Assembly (NCBI RefSeq): GCF_000020525.1
Contig: NC_011026.1
Span: 2,214,001 to 2,278,000 of the forward strand
DNA length: 64,000 nt
DNA from: Chloroherpeton thalassium ATCC 35110
GTDB taxonomy: Bacteria; Bacteroidota; Chlorobiia; Chlorobiales; Chloroherpetonaceae
Direction of reading: 5' to 3'
Shown here: piece by piece, positions 25,907 to 34,214 of the stretch
Layout: each line of letters begins with the position of its first letter
Position numbering within the stretch: position 1 is the first letter of the stretch
Notes under the pieces: model-generated
Told to the model about the DNA's origin: nothing
The model's input: the letters and a program-made list of their open reading frames with translations, nothing else
Databases searched by the model: none
Position numbers and translations under genes: made by a program

Positions 25907-27616
25907 CTATTTCTTTGTTTTTTTCTTCTTTTTCTTTTTGAACCCGGAGAAGGTTGACGATTGCGCTGTTTTTGGCGAGCTACCTTCTTGCGTTCCTTCA
26001 GCTATTTTTCGTGCTTCGTAAACAGGTGTTTCTTCAGCAGGTTTTTGCTCAGGTTTCTTAGCCGGTTCAGCCTTTTTGGCATCAAAAGCCGGTTTAATGT
26101 CTGATGATTTTTGGTGTTCTGCTTTCTTGTTTCCTGAAGGCTTCATGGCGCCATGAGATTTAGCTGGCTCGGGCTTTTTCTCAGCGACGACAGGTTTAAC
26201 CGGCTCAGGTTTCTTTTCCTCGACGACGGGCTTAACCGGTTCAGGTTTCTTTTCCTCGACGACAGGTTTAACCGGTTCAGGTTTCTTTTCCTCGACGACG
26301 GGCTTAACCGGTTCAGGTTTCTTCTCCTCAACGATAGGTTTAACGGGCTCGGGCTTTTTCTCAGCGACGACGGGCTTAACCGGTTCAGGTTTCTTTTCCT
26401 CGACGACGGGCTTAACCGGTTCAGGTTTCTTTTCCTCGACGACAGGTTTAACCGGTTCAGGTTTCTTTTCCTCGACGATGGGCTTAACGGGCTCGGGCTT
26501 TTTCTCAGCGACGACGGGCTTAACCGGTTCAGGTTTCTTTTCCTCGACGACAGGTTTAACCGGTTCAGGTTTCTTTTCCTCGACGATGGGCTTAACGGGC
26601 TCGAGTTTCTTTTCCTCAACGACAGGTTTAACCGGCTCAGGTTTCTTTTCCTCGACGACAGGTTTAACCGGCTCAGGTTTCTTTTCCTCGACGACAGGTT
26701 TAACGGGCTCGGGTTTCTTTTCCTCAACGACGATAGGTTTAACTGGCTCAGGCTTTTTAATTTGAAGTGTAGAAGAAATTGCACCACAGCGCTGAGCAAG
26801 TTCATCAAGCAGTTCAATGGTCGCGGGTTCGAGCTCGCGAGGTAAAGAACGTGTTAGAGAAGTAGAGAGCGCCATATCAAAAACAACATCGCCGACTCGA
26901 AGTCCAAATGGCTTATCGTAGCCATCACTAACTTCCTTATAAGGAAATTGGCCGTTCGTTTTTTGGTTTAAGGCTTCAAAAAACCAAGCGGCGTCGTTAT
27001 AAGAGGCGGCATCTTTCGCATTGTCGGAAGTAAAATCGTTTAAAAACGAAATCATTCCAGTTAGCTCAAACAGCTCGCTTTCCTGAATCAATTGCTTGAG
27101 CTCTTCTTTGGATGGATAAGCCCCGAAATTCATCCAGTTGAGCAAAGACGAAACCACAGGCAACTGTGTCATTGCGTTAGTGTCTGCAATTTCAGGCGCA
27201 ATGAAAAGAGATGGCTCGTTTAAAATTCCTTGTTTTTCAATGTTGCCAGCATCCGGTGTTTTCATCAAAAACACATTGGTTTTTGGATCGGTGAACACTT
27301 CCAGCAGGGCGATGTATTTACAACCAAGTCCATGTCCTATCCAAAAAGTGGGTAACTCAGCCAAAGCTGGCACTTCCTGGCGAACCTTGTCGCGTTCTTC
27401 AAGCAACGCTTCGGCTATACCAGCATGATTAAATCCAAACTGAAACGGAATAGCGACGATTGAATACTCTGCGTTGTATAAGTTTTCCAAAAAGTAATCG
27501 TAAGATACGGTTGGAATTTGGCCGAAGAGTGGACTCCCATAAAATAAAATAACGCCTTTTGGCTTCGGATGCTCGGCTACCCAGCTTTTGGATATCCGCA
27601 TATAGTCGATACGCAT
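25907..27616 (-). CDS. DUF1350-like alpha/beta-hydrolase-fold protein with Pro/Lys repeat tail
   Basis: A 569-residue protein in two parts. Residues 1-275 resemble DUF1350, known from cyanobacteria and plastids (PKGVILFYGSPLFGQIPTVSY, YSIVAIPFQFGFNHAGIAEA). In hydrolases of this fold the nucleophile elbow is GxSxG; here it reads GHGLG (94-98), so the catalytic serine is missing. Residues about 276-480 are sixteen 12-residue repeats (KPEPVKPVVEEK) plus one degenerate unit. The tail continues with Lys/Pro/Ala-rich sequence and ends in a lysine run. There is no signal peptide, so it is probably cytoplasmic. The repeats look like a stiff polyproline spacer of the TonB type. Function unknown. Confidence 0.75.
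   Translation of the reverse strand: MRIDYMRISKSWVAEHPKPKGVILFYGSPLFGQIPTVSYDYFLENLYNAEYSIVAIPFQFGFNHAGIAEALLEERDKVRQEVPALAELPTFWIGHGLGCKYIALLEVFTDPKTNVFLMKTPDAGNIEKQGILNEPSLFIAPEIADTNAMTQLPVVSSLLNWMNFGAYPSKEELKQLIQESELFELTGMISFLNDFTSDNAKDAASYNDAAWFFEALNQKTNGQFPYKEVSDGYDKPFGLRVGDVVFDMALSTSLTRSLPRELEPATIELLDELAQRCGAISSTLQIKKPEPVKPIVVEEKKPEPVKPVVEEKKPEPVKPVVEEKKPEPVKPVVEEKKLEPVKPIVEEKKPEPVKPVVEEKKPEPVKPVVAEKKPEPVKPIVEEKKPEPVKPVVEEKKPEPVKPVVEEKKPEPVKPVVAEKKPEPVKPIVEEKKPEPVKPVVEEKKPEPVKPVVEEKKPEPVKPVVEEKKPEPVKPVVAEKKPEPAKSHGAMKPSGNKKAEHQKSSDIKPAFDAKKAEPAKKPEQKPAEETPVYEARKIAEGTQEGSSPKTAQSSTFSGFKKKKKKKTKK
26155..26760. repeat. 36-bp coding minisatellite
   Basis: Sixteen tandem 36-bp units plus one degenerate unit, each encoding KPEPVKPVVEEK with small changes (I for V, A for E). 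Variant units recur in the same order (VVEEK, VVAEK, IVEEK), which suggests duplication of multi-unit blocks. The array keeps several frames open on both strands, so the long frames opposite it are by-products. Confidence 0.95.
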
Positions 27617-28205
27617 CGAAGAATACCTCCTTTTAAAAATTTGGAACGGTGATGTAAAACTAAGTTATATCACAATTTCTTTTGTTTACTGTTTACCAAA
27701 ATTTCATGAGGGGAAAAAATAGCCTTAAGTTAGATAGACCAGCTTAAAATGCAATAAAATAAATGAGATTTTCTGTTATTTACTTAAAAAACAATGCGCT
27801 TTTTAGACAAACCTTGAAAAGCTAACCAAACGATAAAGATAAGGCAAGAAAAAATAAACTAATTGCGTGTTGAGGGCGCAAGCCACCGTGTTTCTATAAC
27901 GATGCCTTTTCGTAGCGTGGTTATTTTTTGCTGCGTTTCAATTACGGGACTAACAGCGATAGGCGTTTTTGAAAAATCCAAGCTGGTGTCGGAAAGTTTT
28001 TCGGAGGCGTTTGTGAGAATGAATGGGCGCGCGTTTTAGCGCTAAGCCAAAAGCCGGTCTCATTATACAAATAAAAAGTAGTTGGCAAGTTCAATAAATC
28101 ATGTGCATATGCAAAAATGATTTGTTGATATTTTCCAATGTGCGATTGACTTTTATACTTTTCCAAAACGGCTCAAAAAAAGCTTTTTTATTTAGAGGTT
28201 AAAGC
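27617..28205. other. Intergenic region upstream of the AraC-type gene
   Basis: A 589-bp gap. The left half is AT-rich and must contain the promoter of the DUF1350-like gene. At 27902-28039 (+) a 45-codon frame starts MPFRSVVIFCCVSITGLTAI, like a signal or anchor sequence, and ends MNGRAF. It has no ribosome site and no family resemblance, so I do not call it a gene. A/T-rich sequence precedes the regulator start at 28206. Confidence 0.4.
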
Positions 28206-28796
28206 ATGAACACATCCCCAAATATAGAAACCGACGTCCTCTACATCAAAAACATGGCGTGCAATTGTTGCCTGTTGCTTATCCAAGAAAAACTCGAAGA
28301 GCTTGGGTTGGTGGTAAAGGATATTTCGCTTGGGAAAATTTCCGTTGGCTATGGCGAAACGCGCGTTTCGCGTGAGGCCATCAGCGCGATGCTCAATCGC
28401 TACGGGTTGGATCTGGTGCATAGCCGCGAAGACAAGCTCGTCGAGCAGATCAAAATTGCGGTTATCGAACTGATTCATCAGTTGAACAATGTGGATTCGA
28501 TTGTGCGCAAATCGGATTATCTGGTTGAAAAACTGGGGCTGAGCTATCCGTATCTTTCCAAGGTATTTTCGGAGCATGAGCACCAAACGCTGGAGAAATA
28601 TATCATTGTGCAAAAAATCGAGCGCATCAAGCATTTGATTGACAGCGAAGAATACGCGCTCGGCGAAATCGCCTACATGATGGACTATTCCAGCGTGCAA
28701 TACCTTTCCAACCAATTCAAAAGCGTCACCGGCATGACCGTTACCGAATACAAATCCGGCGACCGAACCCGCAAAAACCCCATTGATACGCTTTAA
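28206..28796 (+). CDS. AraC-family regulator with HMA-like N-terminal domain
   Basis: A 196-residue regulator. Residues 10-75 resemble a heavy-metal-associated or small ferredoxin-like fold starting YIKNMACNCCLLLIQEKLEELG, with a C-x-C-C cluster where HMA domains have their CxxC metal site. Residues 105-190 are a pair of AraC-type helix-turn-helix motifs (YLVEKLGLSYPYLSKVFSEHE and LGEIAYMMDYSSVQYLSNQFKSVTGMTVTEYK). Such short HMA-AraC proteins occur in Bacteroidetes. It is likely to respond to a metal or thiol signal. It lies 101 bp upstream of the PqqD-like gene in the same direction and is the obvious candidate regulator of that cluster. Confidence 0.85.
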   Translation: MNTSPNIETDVLYIKNMACNCCLLLIQEKLEELGLVVKDISLGKISVGYGETRVSREAISAMLNRYGLDLVHSREDKLVEQIKIAVIELIHQLNNVDSIVRKSDYLVEKLGLSYPYLSKVFSEHEHQTLEKYIIVQKIERIKHLIDSEEYALGEIAYMMDYSSVQYLSNQFKSVTGMTVTEYKSGDRTRKNPIDTL

Positions 28797-28897
28797 CCCC
28801 ATCGCTTAAAATTTTACACAACAAAGAAAAAATCTTGTAACACAAATTTTGCTTGACGCCGTTACTTTTAGCCTATCAACTTTAAACGAGCAAGATT

Positions 28898-29149
28898 ATG
28901 AAGCTAAAAGAAAACCTCGCATTAAGTAAATCGGGATTTTTGTTTGACCCGCAAACCGGCGAGTCATTCAACCTGAATCCGACCGGACGAGTGATTTTTG
29001 AGATGCTCTCGGCGGGCAAATCGGAGTCGGAAATTATGGAAATCCTCTCGGAGACCTACGACATCGATGCCGCACGCTTGCAACGCCATTTGGACGATTT
29101 TTTGATGATGCTTCGCCGCTTCAACCTCACGGACGAAGAGGAGAGTTGA
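28898..29149 (+). CDS. PqqD-like (RiPP recognition element) small protein
   Basis: An 83-residue protein with the PqqD-family pattern: LALSKSGFLFDPQTGESFNLNPTGRVIFEML, then a helix pair with SESEIMEILSETYDID and a final helix ending in FLMMLRRFNL. PqqD proteins bind peptide leaders or act as carriers for partner enzymes. Free-standing members next to ligases are mostly uncharacterised. Its stop codon is one base before the start of the ATP-grasp gene, so the two are translationally coupled and probably physically linked in function. No precursor peptide is obvious nearby. Confidence 0.8.
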   Translation: MKLKENLALSKSGFLFDPQTGESFNLNPTGRVIFEMLSAGKSESEIMEILSETYDIDAARLQRHLDDFLMMLRRFNLTDEEES

Positions 29150-29150
29150 G

Positions 29151-30203
29151 ATGGAAAAACGAAAGCTCACCGTCGCCGTTACCGGCCTGAACAATACCGA
29201 CAATCCCGGGCCGGGCATTCCCGTCGTGCGCGGCATCCGCGAGTCGCAGCGGCTCGAGGCGCGAATTTTGGGGCTGGCCTACGAAAATCTCGAGCCGGGT
29301 ATCTACATGCCCGACATGCTCGATAAGGCCTACATGATTCCGTATCCCTCGTCCGGGACGGAAACCTATCTCGATCGCATCCGAGAAATTCACGAAAAAG
29401 ACCCGATCGACCTGATTATTCCGAACCTCGATGCCGAGCTTTATACTTTTATGAAAGCCGAAAAAAAACTTAAAGAACTCGGCATCCGAACCTTTTTGCC
29501 CACGTTAGCCCAATTTGAAGAACGCCATAAAGCCAACCTGAACGAGTTCGGCGAAAAATACGGCCTCAAAGTCCCGAAAAGCAAAACCTTGACCGGCTAC
29601 GGCGACATTCGGAAAATCAAAGACGAATTTGAATTTCCGCTGCTCGTCAAGGGAAAATTTTATGACGCTTACATCGCCTACAACGAGGAGCAAATTATCA
29701 ATCATTACAACAAAATCAGCGCAAAATGGGGGCTGCCCGTCATCGTGCAGGAATTTATCAAAGGGACGGAGGTCAATGTGACGGCGCTCGGTGACGGCGA
29801 GGGCGAAACCGTTGCCGCCGTCGCCATGCGCAAGCAATTCATCACCGACAAGGGCAAGGCGTGGAGCGGCATCACCGTTAGTGATAAGGAAATGCTTCGC
29901 CTGACAAACGACCTGATTGCCAAAACCAAATGGCGCGGCGCGATGGAATTGGAAATGATTAAGACCAATTCGGGCGAATATTTCATGATTGAAATCAATC
30001 CGCGCATTCCGGCTTGGGTCTATCTGGCGGTCGGCGCGGGGCAAAACATCCCCGAAGCGTTGGTGCGGCTGGCGACGGGCGAGAGCGTTTCGCCGATGAC
30101 AAGTTACAAGGTCGGCAAAATGTTCATCCGCTATTCGTGGGACATGTTAGGCGACATCGAGGAGTTTGAACAGCTCTCCATGTTCGGGGAAATTGAGAAG
30201 TAA
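29151..30203 (+). CDS. ATP-grasp ligase (CarB/PylC-like)
   Basis: A 350-residue enzyme of the ATP-grasp superfamily, which joins a carboxylate to an amine through an acyl phosphate. Visible elements are an N-terminal Rossmann-like domain (VAVTGLNNTDNPGPGIPVV; IIPNLDAE near residue 90), the ATP-grasp core from about residue 115 (FPLLVKGKFYDAY, VIVQEFIKGTEVNVTALGDG) and the metal ligands in GAMELEMIK and YFMIEINPR. The arrangement is like PylC or carbamoyl-phosphate-synthase-like ligases rather than D-Ala ligase. The substrates are unknown. It sits between a PqqD-like protein and a diaminopimelate-decarboxylase-like enzyme, which suggests that it builds an amino-acid conjugate. Confidence 0.88.
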   Translation: MEKRKLTVAVTGLNNTDNPGPGIPVVRGIRESQRLEARILGLAYENLEPGIYMPDMLDKAYMIPYPSSGTETYLDRIREIHEKDPIDLIIPNLDAELYTFMKAEKKLKELGIRTFLPTLAQFEERHKANLNEFGEKYGLKVPKSKTLTGYGDIRKIKDEFEFPLLVKGKFYDAYIAYNEEQIINHYNKISAKWGLPVIVQEFIKGTEVNVTALGDGEGETVAAVAMRKQFITDKGKAWSGITVSDKEMLRLTNDLIAKTKWRGAMELEMIKTNSGEYFMIEINPRIPAWVYLAVGAGQNIPEALVRLATGESVSPMTSYKVGKMFIRYSWDMLGDIEEFEQLSMFGEIEK

Positions 30204-30238
30204 TTCATTTTAAATCAAACGCTTGGGAAAAAAGCATC

Positions 30239-31597
30239 ATGGGAAAATTAAAATTTGAACGACCGGTGATTACGCGCATCAACGCCGGTGTGCCGGATAA
30301 ATTCGGGATGGGAACGGCGATTCAGCCTATCGGCTATATCGATGATGTGGCGGTGGAAGATTTGCTGGCCGATTACGGCTCGCCCTTGTTTGTGATTTCG
30401 GAACGAACGATTCGTGAGGTCTATCAAGAGGCGCTTTCGGCCTTCAAGACGCGCTATCCGAAAGTGCAATTTGCGTGGTCGTATAAGACCAATTATTTGA
30501 ACGCGGTTTGCAAGGTTTATCATCAAGAAGGGTCGTGGGCGGAAGTCGTTTCGGGATTTGAGTTCGAAAAGGCGCTTGCCAACGGCGTGCCGGGCGGCAA
30601 GATTATTTTCAACGGCCCCGACAAAACCGAAGCCGATTTGAGAAAAGCCATCGAACACGGCGCCCTGATTCACATCGACCATTTTGACGAGCTTTATGAA
30701 ATTATGCGCCTCGCGCCCGAACTCGGCCAAACCGCCAAAGTCGCCGTTCGCATCAATATGGATACGGGCATTTATCCGCGCTGGGACCGCTTCGGCTTCA
30801 ATTACGAAAACGGCGAAGCTTGGGCGGCGATTAATAAAATCATGCCCGCGCCGAACTTGGAACTCGTCGGGCTGCACACCCACATCGGCACTTATATTAT
30901 GACGCCGAACGCCTACGCAATCGCCACCGAAAAATTGGCCGCGCTGGTCGTTCGCATCGAGCGGAAGTATAAACATCCTATCAAATATTTGGATTTGGGC
31001 GGCGGCTTTGCGTCGAAAAATACGCTCAAGGGCGCGTATTTGCCCGGCAGCGACACTTGCCCGAGCTTCGACGATTACGCCGAAGCCGTCACCGAGACGC
31101 TCATCAACAGCGACATTCAATATGAACAAATGCCCGCGCTCTTTTTGGAAACCGGTCGCGCCTTGATTGACGAGGCGGGCTACCTTTTGGGAACGGTTTT
31201 GGCCAACAAACGCTTGGCCGACGGTCGCCGCTCTTTGGTGATTGACATCGGCGTCAATAATCTTTTTACCTCATTTTGGTATAACCATCACATCGTGCCG
31301 GCTCGAATGAACCAGCGCGACACCGAAGACACGACCATCTACGGGCCGCTTTGCATGAACATCGATGTCATCCGCGAGGCCGTTATGTTTCCCGTTTTGG
31401 AAAAGGGCGACCCGGTGGTCATCAAGCGGGTGGGCGCTTACAACATGACGCAGTGGCTGCAATTTATCACCTATCGCCCGAAAGTCGTTTTGATTGATAT
31501 GAACGGACAACCGCACATCATCCGCGAAAACGAAACGCTCGAAACCATGAACGCGCTCGACCGCATGCCGGGACATTTAAACGATATTCAATTGTGA
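30239..31597 (+). CDS. Diaminopimelate-decarboxylase-like PLP enzyme (fold III)
   Basis: A 452-residue alanine-racemase/decarboxylase-fold enzyme. The PLP lysine is Lys83 in AWSYKTNY; the phosphate-binding parts are VGLHTHIGT, DLGGGFASK and ETGRALID. The catalytic cysteine from the partner subunit is Cys372 in GPLCMNID, and the tyrosine lies in VGAYNMTQW. In true LysA the cysteine motif reads CES-x-D; here Glu-Ser is replaced by Met-Asn, so the substrate is probably not meso-diaminopimelate. It probably decarboxylates another amino acid or conjugate. The ATP-grasp gene ends 35 bp upstream. Its transcript may end in the repeat that follows. Confidence 0.88.
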   Translation: MGKLKFERPVITRINAGVPDKFGMGTAIQPIGYIDDVAVEDLLADYGSPLFVISERTIREVYQEALSAFKTRYPKVQFAWSYKTNYLNAVCKVYHQEGSWAEVVSGFEFEKALANGVPGGKIIFNGPDKTEADLRKAIEHGALIHIDHFDELYEIMRLAPELGQTAKVAVRINMDTGIYPRWDRFGFNYENGEAWAAINKIMPAPNLELVGLHTHIGTYIMTPNAYAIATEKLAALVVRIERKYKHPIKYLDLGGGFASKNTLKGAYLPGSDTCPSFDDYAEAVTETLINSDIQYEQMPALFLETGRALIDEAGYLLGTVLANKRLADGRRSLVIDIGVNNLFTSFWYNHHIVPARMNQRDTEDTTIYGPLCMNIDVIREAVMFPVLEKGDPVVIKRVGAYNMTQWLQFITYRPKVVLIDMNGQPHIIRENETLETMNALDRMPGHLNDIQL

Positions 31598-31624
31598 TTT
31601 TTAGGTTGTGTAAAGTCGGTTAAA

Positions 31625-31940
31625 CACGTGCCGGGTTGAGAGGGTGATTTTTGCGAAATGAAAAAAGATAAATCAGTCGATGGCAAACGGCTTGTCATGC
31701 TGAACGCAGTGAAGCATCCATCCGTGCGGACGTGAGGATTCTTCGCCAAAAGCCTCAGAATGACAGGGCTTCTTTTTAGCGGTGGCAACGGCCTCAAGAT
31801 TGTCGCACTGAGCGGAGACGAAGTGCGGCTTCTTGAAAGGCAAGCGGTCTTCGTCTACGCTCAGACCAGACCGACACGGGTTTATGATTCTACCGGCTTT
31901 CTATTGTTTGTTTTAATTTAGTCGCGGTACTTCATCACGA
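31625..31940. repeat. Composite dispersed repeat, copy 4
   Basis: The 345-bp gap between the decarboxylase-like and urea-transporter genes is filled by a composite repeat. It holds a degenerate hairpin module (TTTTTGCGAAATGAAAAAAG), a GTCATGCTGAACG palindromic module (31694-31764), the GTCGCACTGAGCGG module (31801 onward) and the CTTTCTATTGTTTG end. The last part runs to within about 10 bases of the transporter start codon. Confidence 0.8.
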
Positions 31941-31942
31941 AA

Positions 31943-33019
31943 ATGTTAGCAAGAACGCTTTCAGCCGGATTTGATATGGACAAACTTTTGCAAACGATTT
32001 CCAAACGCCTGCCCGATGCGGGCGATTTTTTGCAGGCGGTTTTAAACAGCTACTCGCAAATCTTTTTTTCCACGCATCGGGCGTTTGCGCTGATGATTTT
32101 GCTCGTCACGTTTTTTGATTTCTATACTGGCCTGTTCGGTCTCCTTTCCGTGCTGACGGCGGCGATTGCCGGAAAAATCTTGGGCTTCAACCGGCTTGTG
32201 CTAAAAAACGGCCTGCTCGGGTTCAACAGCCTGCTGGTCGGTTTGGGGCTGGGCGCTTATTACGCGCCCTCCGTTTATTTGCTCGTCATCATTATTTTGG
32301 GGGCGCTGTTTGCCATGCTCATTTCGGTTTCGTTGCAAGGCGTCATCGGCAAATACGGCCTGCCGTTTTTGAGCGTCCCGTTTATCATTGCGCTTTGGGC
32401 GTTCATGTTGGCGACGCAAAGTTTTCATGCGCTGGAAATCAACGAGCGCGGGATTTATATTTTCAACGAACTTTATGCCGTCGGCGGCAAACCGCTCGTT
32501 GCGGCTTATGAGTTCCTGAAAAACCTTGAGATGCCCGCCGCGTTGCAGGCCTATTTTATTTCGCTGAGCGCGATTCTTTTTCAGCAAAATATCTTAACGG
32601 GCTTTATCGTCTCGTTGGGCTTGCTCTTTTTTTCGCGCATTGCGTTTTCGCTTTCGCTGCTCGGATTTTTTCTCGCCTACGGATTTTACACGCTCATCGG
32701 CGCGGACATTCCGAGCTACGATTACGCCTTTTTCGGCTTCAACTACATTCTTTCCTCTATCGCGCTCGGCGGTTTTTTCCTGATTCCCTCGCGCAACGCT
32801 TATTTGTGGATGATTTTGCTGATTCCCTTCGTCGCCGTTTTGGCCATTAGCATGAACATGATTTTTCTGCAATTTCGCCTGCCGATTTATTCCTTGCCGT
32901 TCAACATGGTGGTGCTGCTTTTTTTATATGCGCTGAAATTTCGGGAATCCTATTCCTACTCGCTTTCGGAAGTTTATTTCCAGCACAACGAGCCGGAAAA
33001 AACCTTTACATTTTTTTGA
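31943..33019 (+). CDS. Urea transporter (UT/Yut family)
   Basis: A 358-residue polytopic membrane protein with about ten helices and the two-fold repeated architecture of urea channels. The first repeat carries LKNGLLGFNSLLVGLGLG, the second GFNYILSSIALGGFF, and the LSVPF motif follows the first. Members let urea or a similar small amide cross the inner membrane. No urease or urea-producing enzyme is in this window, so the physiological solute may differ. A start at Met12 (31976) is also possible; the ATG at 31943 lies only a few bases from the repeat border. Its stop overlaps the start of the M23 peptidase gene, and in many bacteria the two are one fused protein. Confidence 0.85.
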   Translation: MLARTLSAGFDMDKLLQTISKRLPDAGDFLQAVLNSYSQIFFSTHRAFALMILLVTFFDFYTGLFGLLSVLTAAIAGKILGFNRLVLKNGLLGFNSLLVGLGLGAYYAPSVYLLVIIILGALFAMLISVSLQGVIGKYGLPFLSVPFIIALWAFMLATQSFHALEINERGIYIFNELYAVGGKPLVAAYEFLKNLEMPAALQAYFISLSAILFQQNILTGFIVSLGLLFFSRIAFSLSLLGFFLAYGFYTLIGADIPSYDYAFFGFNYILSSIALGGFFLIPSRNAYLWMILLIPFVAVLAISMNMIFLQFRLPIYSLPFNMVVLLFLYALKFRESYSYSLSEVYFQHNEPEKTFTFF

Positions 33020-34197
33020 ATAACAAGACGCGGTTTCGCTACAAATCGCTCGTGCCGATTAAGCTGCCGTTTTTCGGCATTTGGCAGGTCTCGCAGGCGC
33101 AGGACGGCGAATACACGCATCGGGGCGTTTATCGCTATGCGTGGGATTTTATCATCGTCAATCGGGAGGGCAAGCAGTTTAAAAATCAGGGCGATTTTCC
33201 GCAGGATTATTTTTGCTACAACAAGCCCGTCGTTGCGCCCGAAGACGGCGTCGTGGAAAATGTTTGGGACGGCGTGGAGGACAACATTATCGGGCAGGTC
33301 AATCTCAAGGAAAATTGGGGAAATACAGTCATCATCAAACACGATAACGAGGTTTATTCCAAACTTTGCCATTTGAAAAAAGGCTCGATCAAGGTAAAAA
33401 AAGGCGACGAGGTGAAGTTCGGGCAAATCGTCGGCGCGTGCGGCAACTCGGGTCGTTCGCCGTATCCGCATCTGCATTTTCAAATGCAAGCCGCGCCCTA
33501 CATCGGCTCGGCGACGACGGATTATCCGCTGAACAATTACATCCGACATCACGAATCGGGCTTTTCGCTGCAAACGCACAGCAAGCCGGAAAACGGCGAG
33601 CTTGTTTCCAACATCGAAGCCGGCCCGCTCCTTGTCGCCGCGCTGAATTTTATTCCCGGCCAACGCTTGGAATTCACGGCGGCGGACGGCGCAAAAAGCG
33701 AGCGGGTTTCGTGGGAAATCAAGGTGAATGAGTTCAATCAATCCTACATGCTTTGCGAACAAACGGGCGCGAAGGCGTTTTTCGAAAACGACCGAAATCT
33801 TTTTTACTTCACCTACTACGAAGGCGACGAAAAAAGCCGGCTGTTTCTCTTTTTCCAAGCGCTGTTTAAGCTGCAAAAAGGCTTTTATCAAAACATGACG
33901 ATTTCGGACAATTTCCCGTTGTACCTGACCTATCCTAAGGCGATTCGCAGGCCGCTGGATTTTATCAGCCCGTTTTTCGTCTTCATCCGCTCGGAATTTC
34001 GGCTCACCTGCGACTCGATCGATAGCGACCTTGCGCCGTCAAAAATCACCTTGTCCTCGGGCATGACGAATTTCTTTTTTTCAAAAAAAATCAACAGCCA
34101 AGAGTTCAAGATCGAAATCGATGCGTCGGGCATTTCGTCCGTTGAAACTTTTATGAATAATCGAAAGGTCATGATGGCAAAAACCGAAAATACTTAA
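33016..34197 (+). CDS. M23-family metallopeptidase (LytM-like)
   Basis: A 393-residue protein with an M23 endopeptidase domain in its first 170 residues. Metal ligands are His35 and Asp44 (HRGVYRYAWDF) and His154 in PHLHF; His119 (KLCHL) and His152 are the other active-site histidines. Such enzymes cut peptidoglycan cross-bridges or bind them. The remaining 220 residues have no motif I know. No signal peptide is visible, perhaps because it was split from a fused urea-transporter/M23 protein. It begins with TTG, overlapping the transporter stop (TTGA at 33016-33019), which makes the pair strictly coupled. Confidence 0.85.
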   Translation: MNNKTRFRYKSLVPIKLPFFGIWQVSQAQDGEYTHRGVYRYAWDFIIVNREGKQFKNQGDFPQDYFCYNKPVVAPEDGVVENVWDGVEDNIIGQVNLKENWGNTVIIKHDNEVYSKLCHLKKGSIKVKKGDEVKFGQIVGACGNSGRSPYPHLHFQMQAAPYIGSATTDYPLNNYIRHHESGFSLQTHSKPENGELVSNIEAGPLLVAALNFIPGQRLEFTAADGAKSERVSWEIKVNEFNQSYMLCEQTGAKAFFENDRNLFYFTYYEGDEKSRLFLFFQALFKLQKGFYQNMTISDNFPLYLTYPKAIRRPLDFISPFFVFIRSEFRLTCDSIDSDLAPSKITLSSGMTNFFFSKKINSQEFKIEIDASGISSVETFMNNRKVMMAKTENT

Positions 34198-34214
34198 TCG
34201 CTTGAGTAGGAAGC

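Noticed and set aside
26155-26760. CRISPR-like regular spacing
   Set aside because: The 36-bp units are directly adjacent, with no unique spacers, and are in frame in a coding gene.
26153-26845. Long frames on the plus strand and in a second minus frame across the minisatellite
   Set aside because: A 36-bp unit (a multiple of three) keeps any stop-free frame open throughout; the products are low-complexity shadows of the KPEPVKPVVEEK repeat.
27902-28039. 45-codon frame MPFRSVVIFCCVSITGLTAI...
   Set aside because: No ribosome site, no family resemblance and a short length; possible remnant but not supported as a gene.
31943-33019. Urea metabolism operon
   Set aside because: No urease, urea amidolyase or urea-cycle gene is present in the window, so the substrate of the channel stays open.
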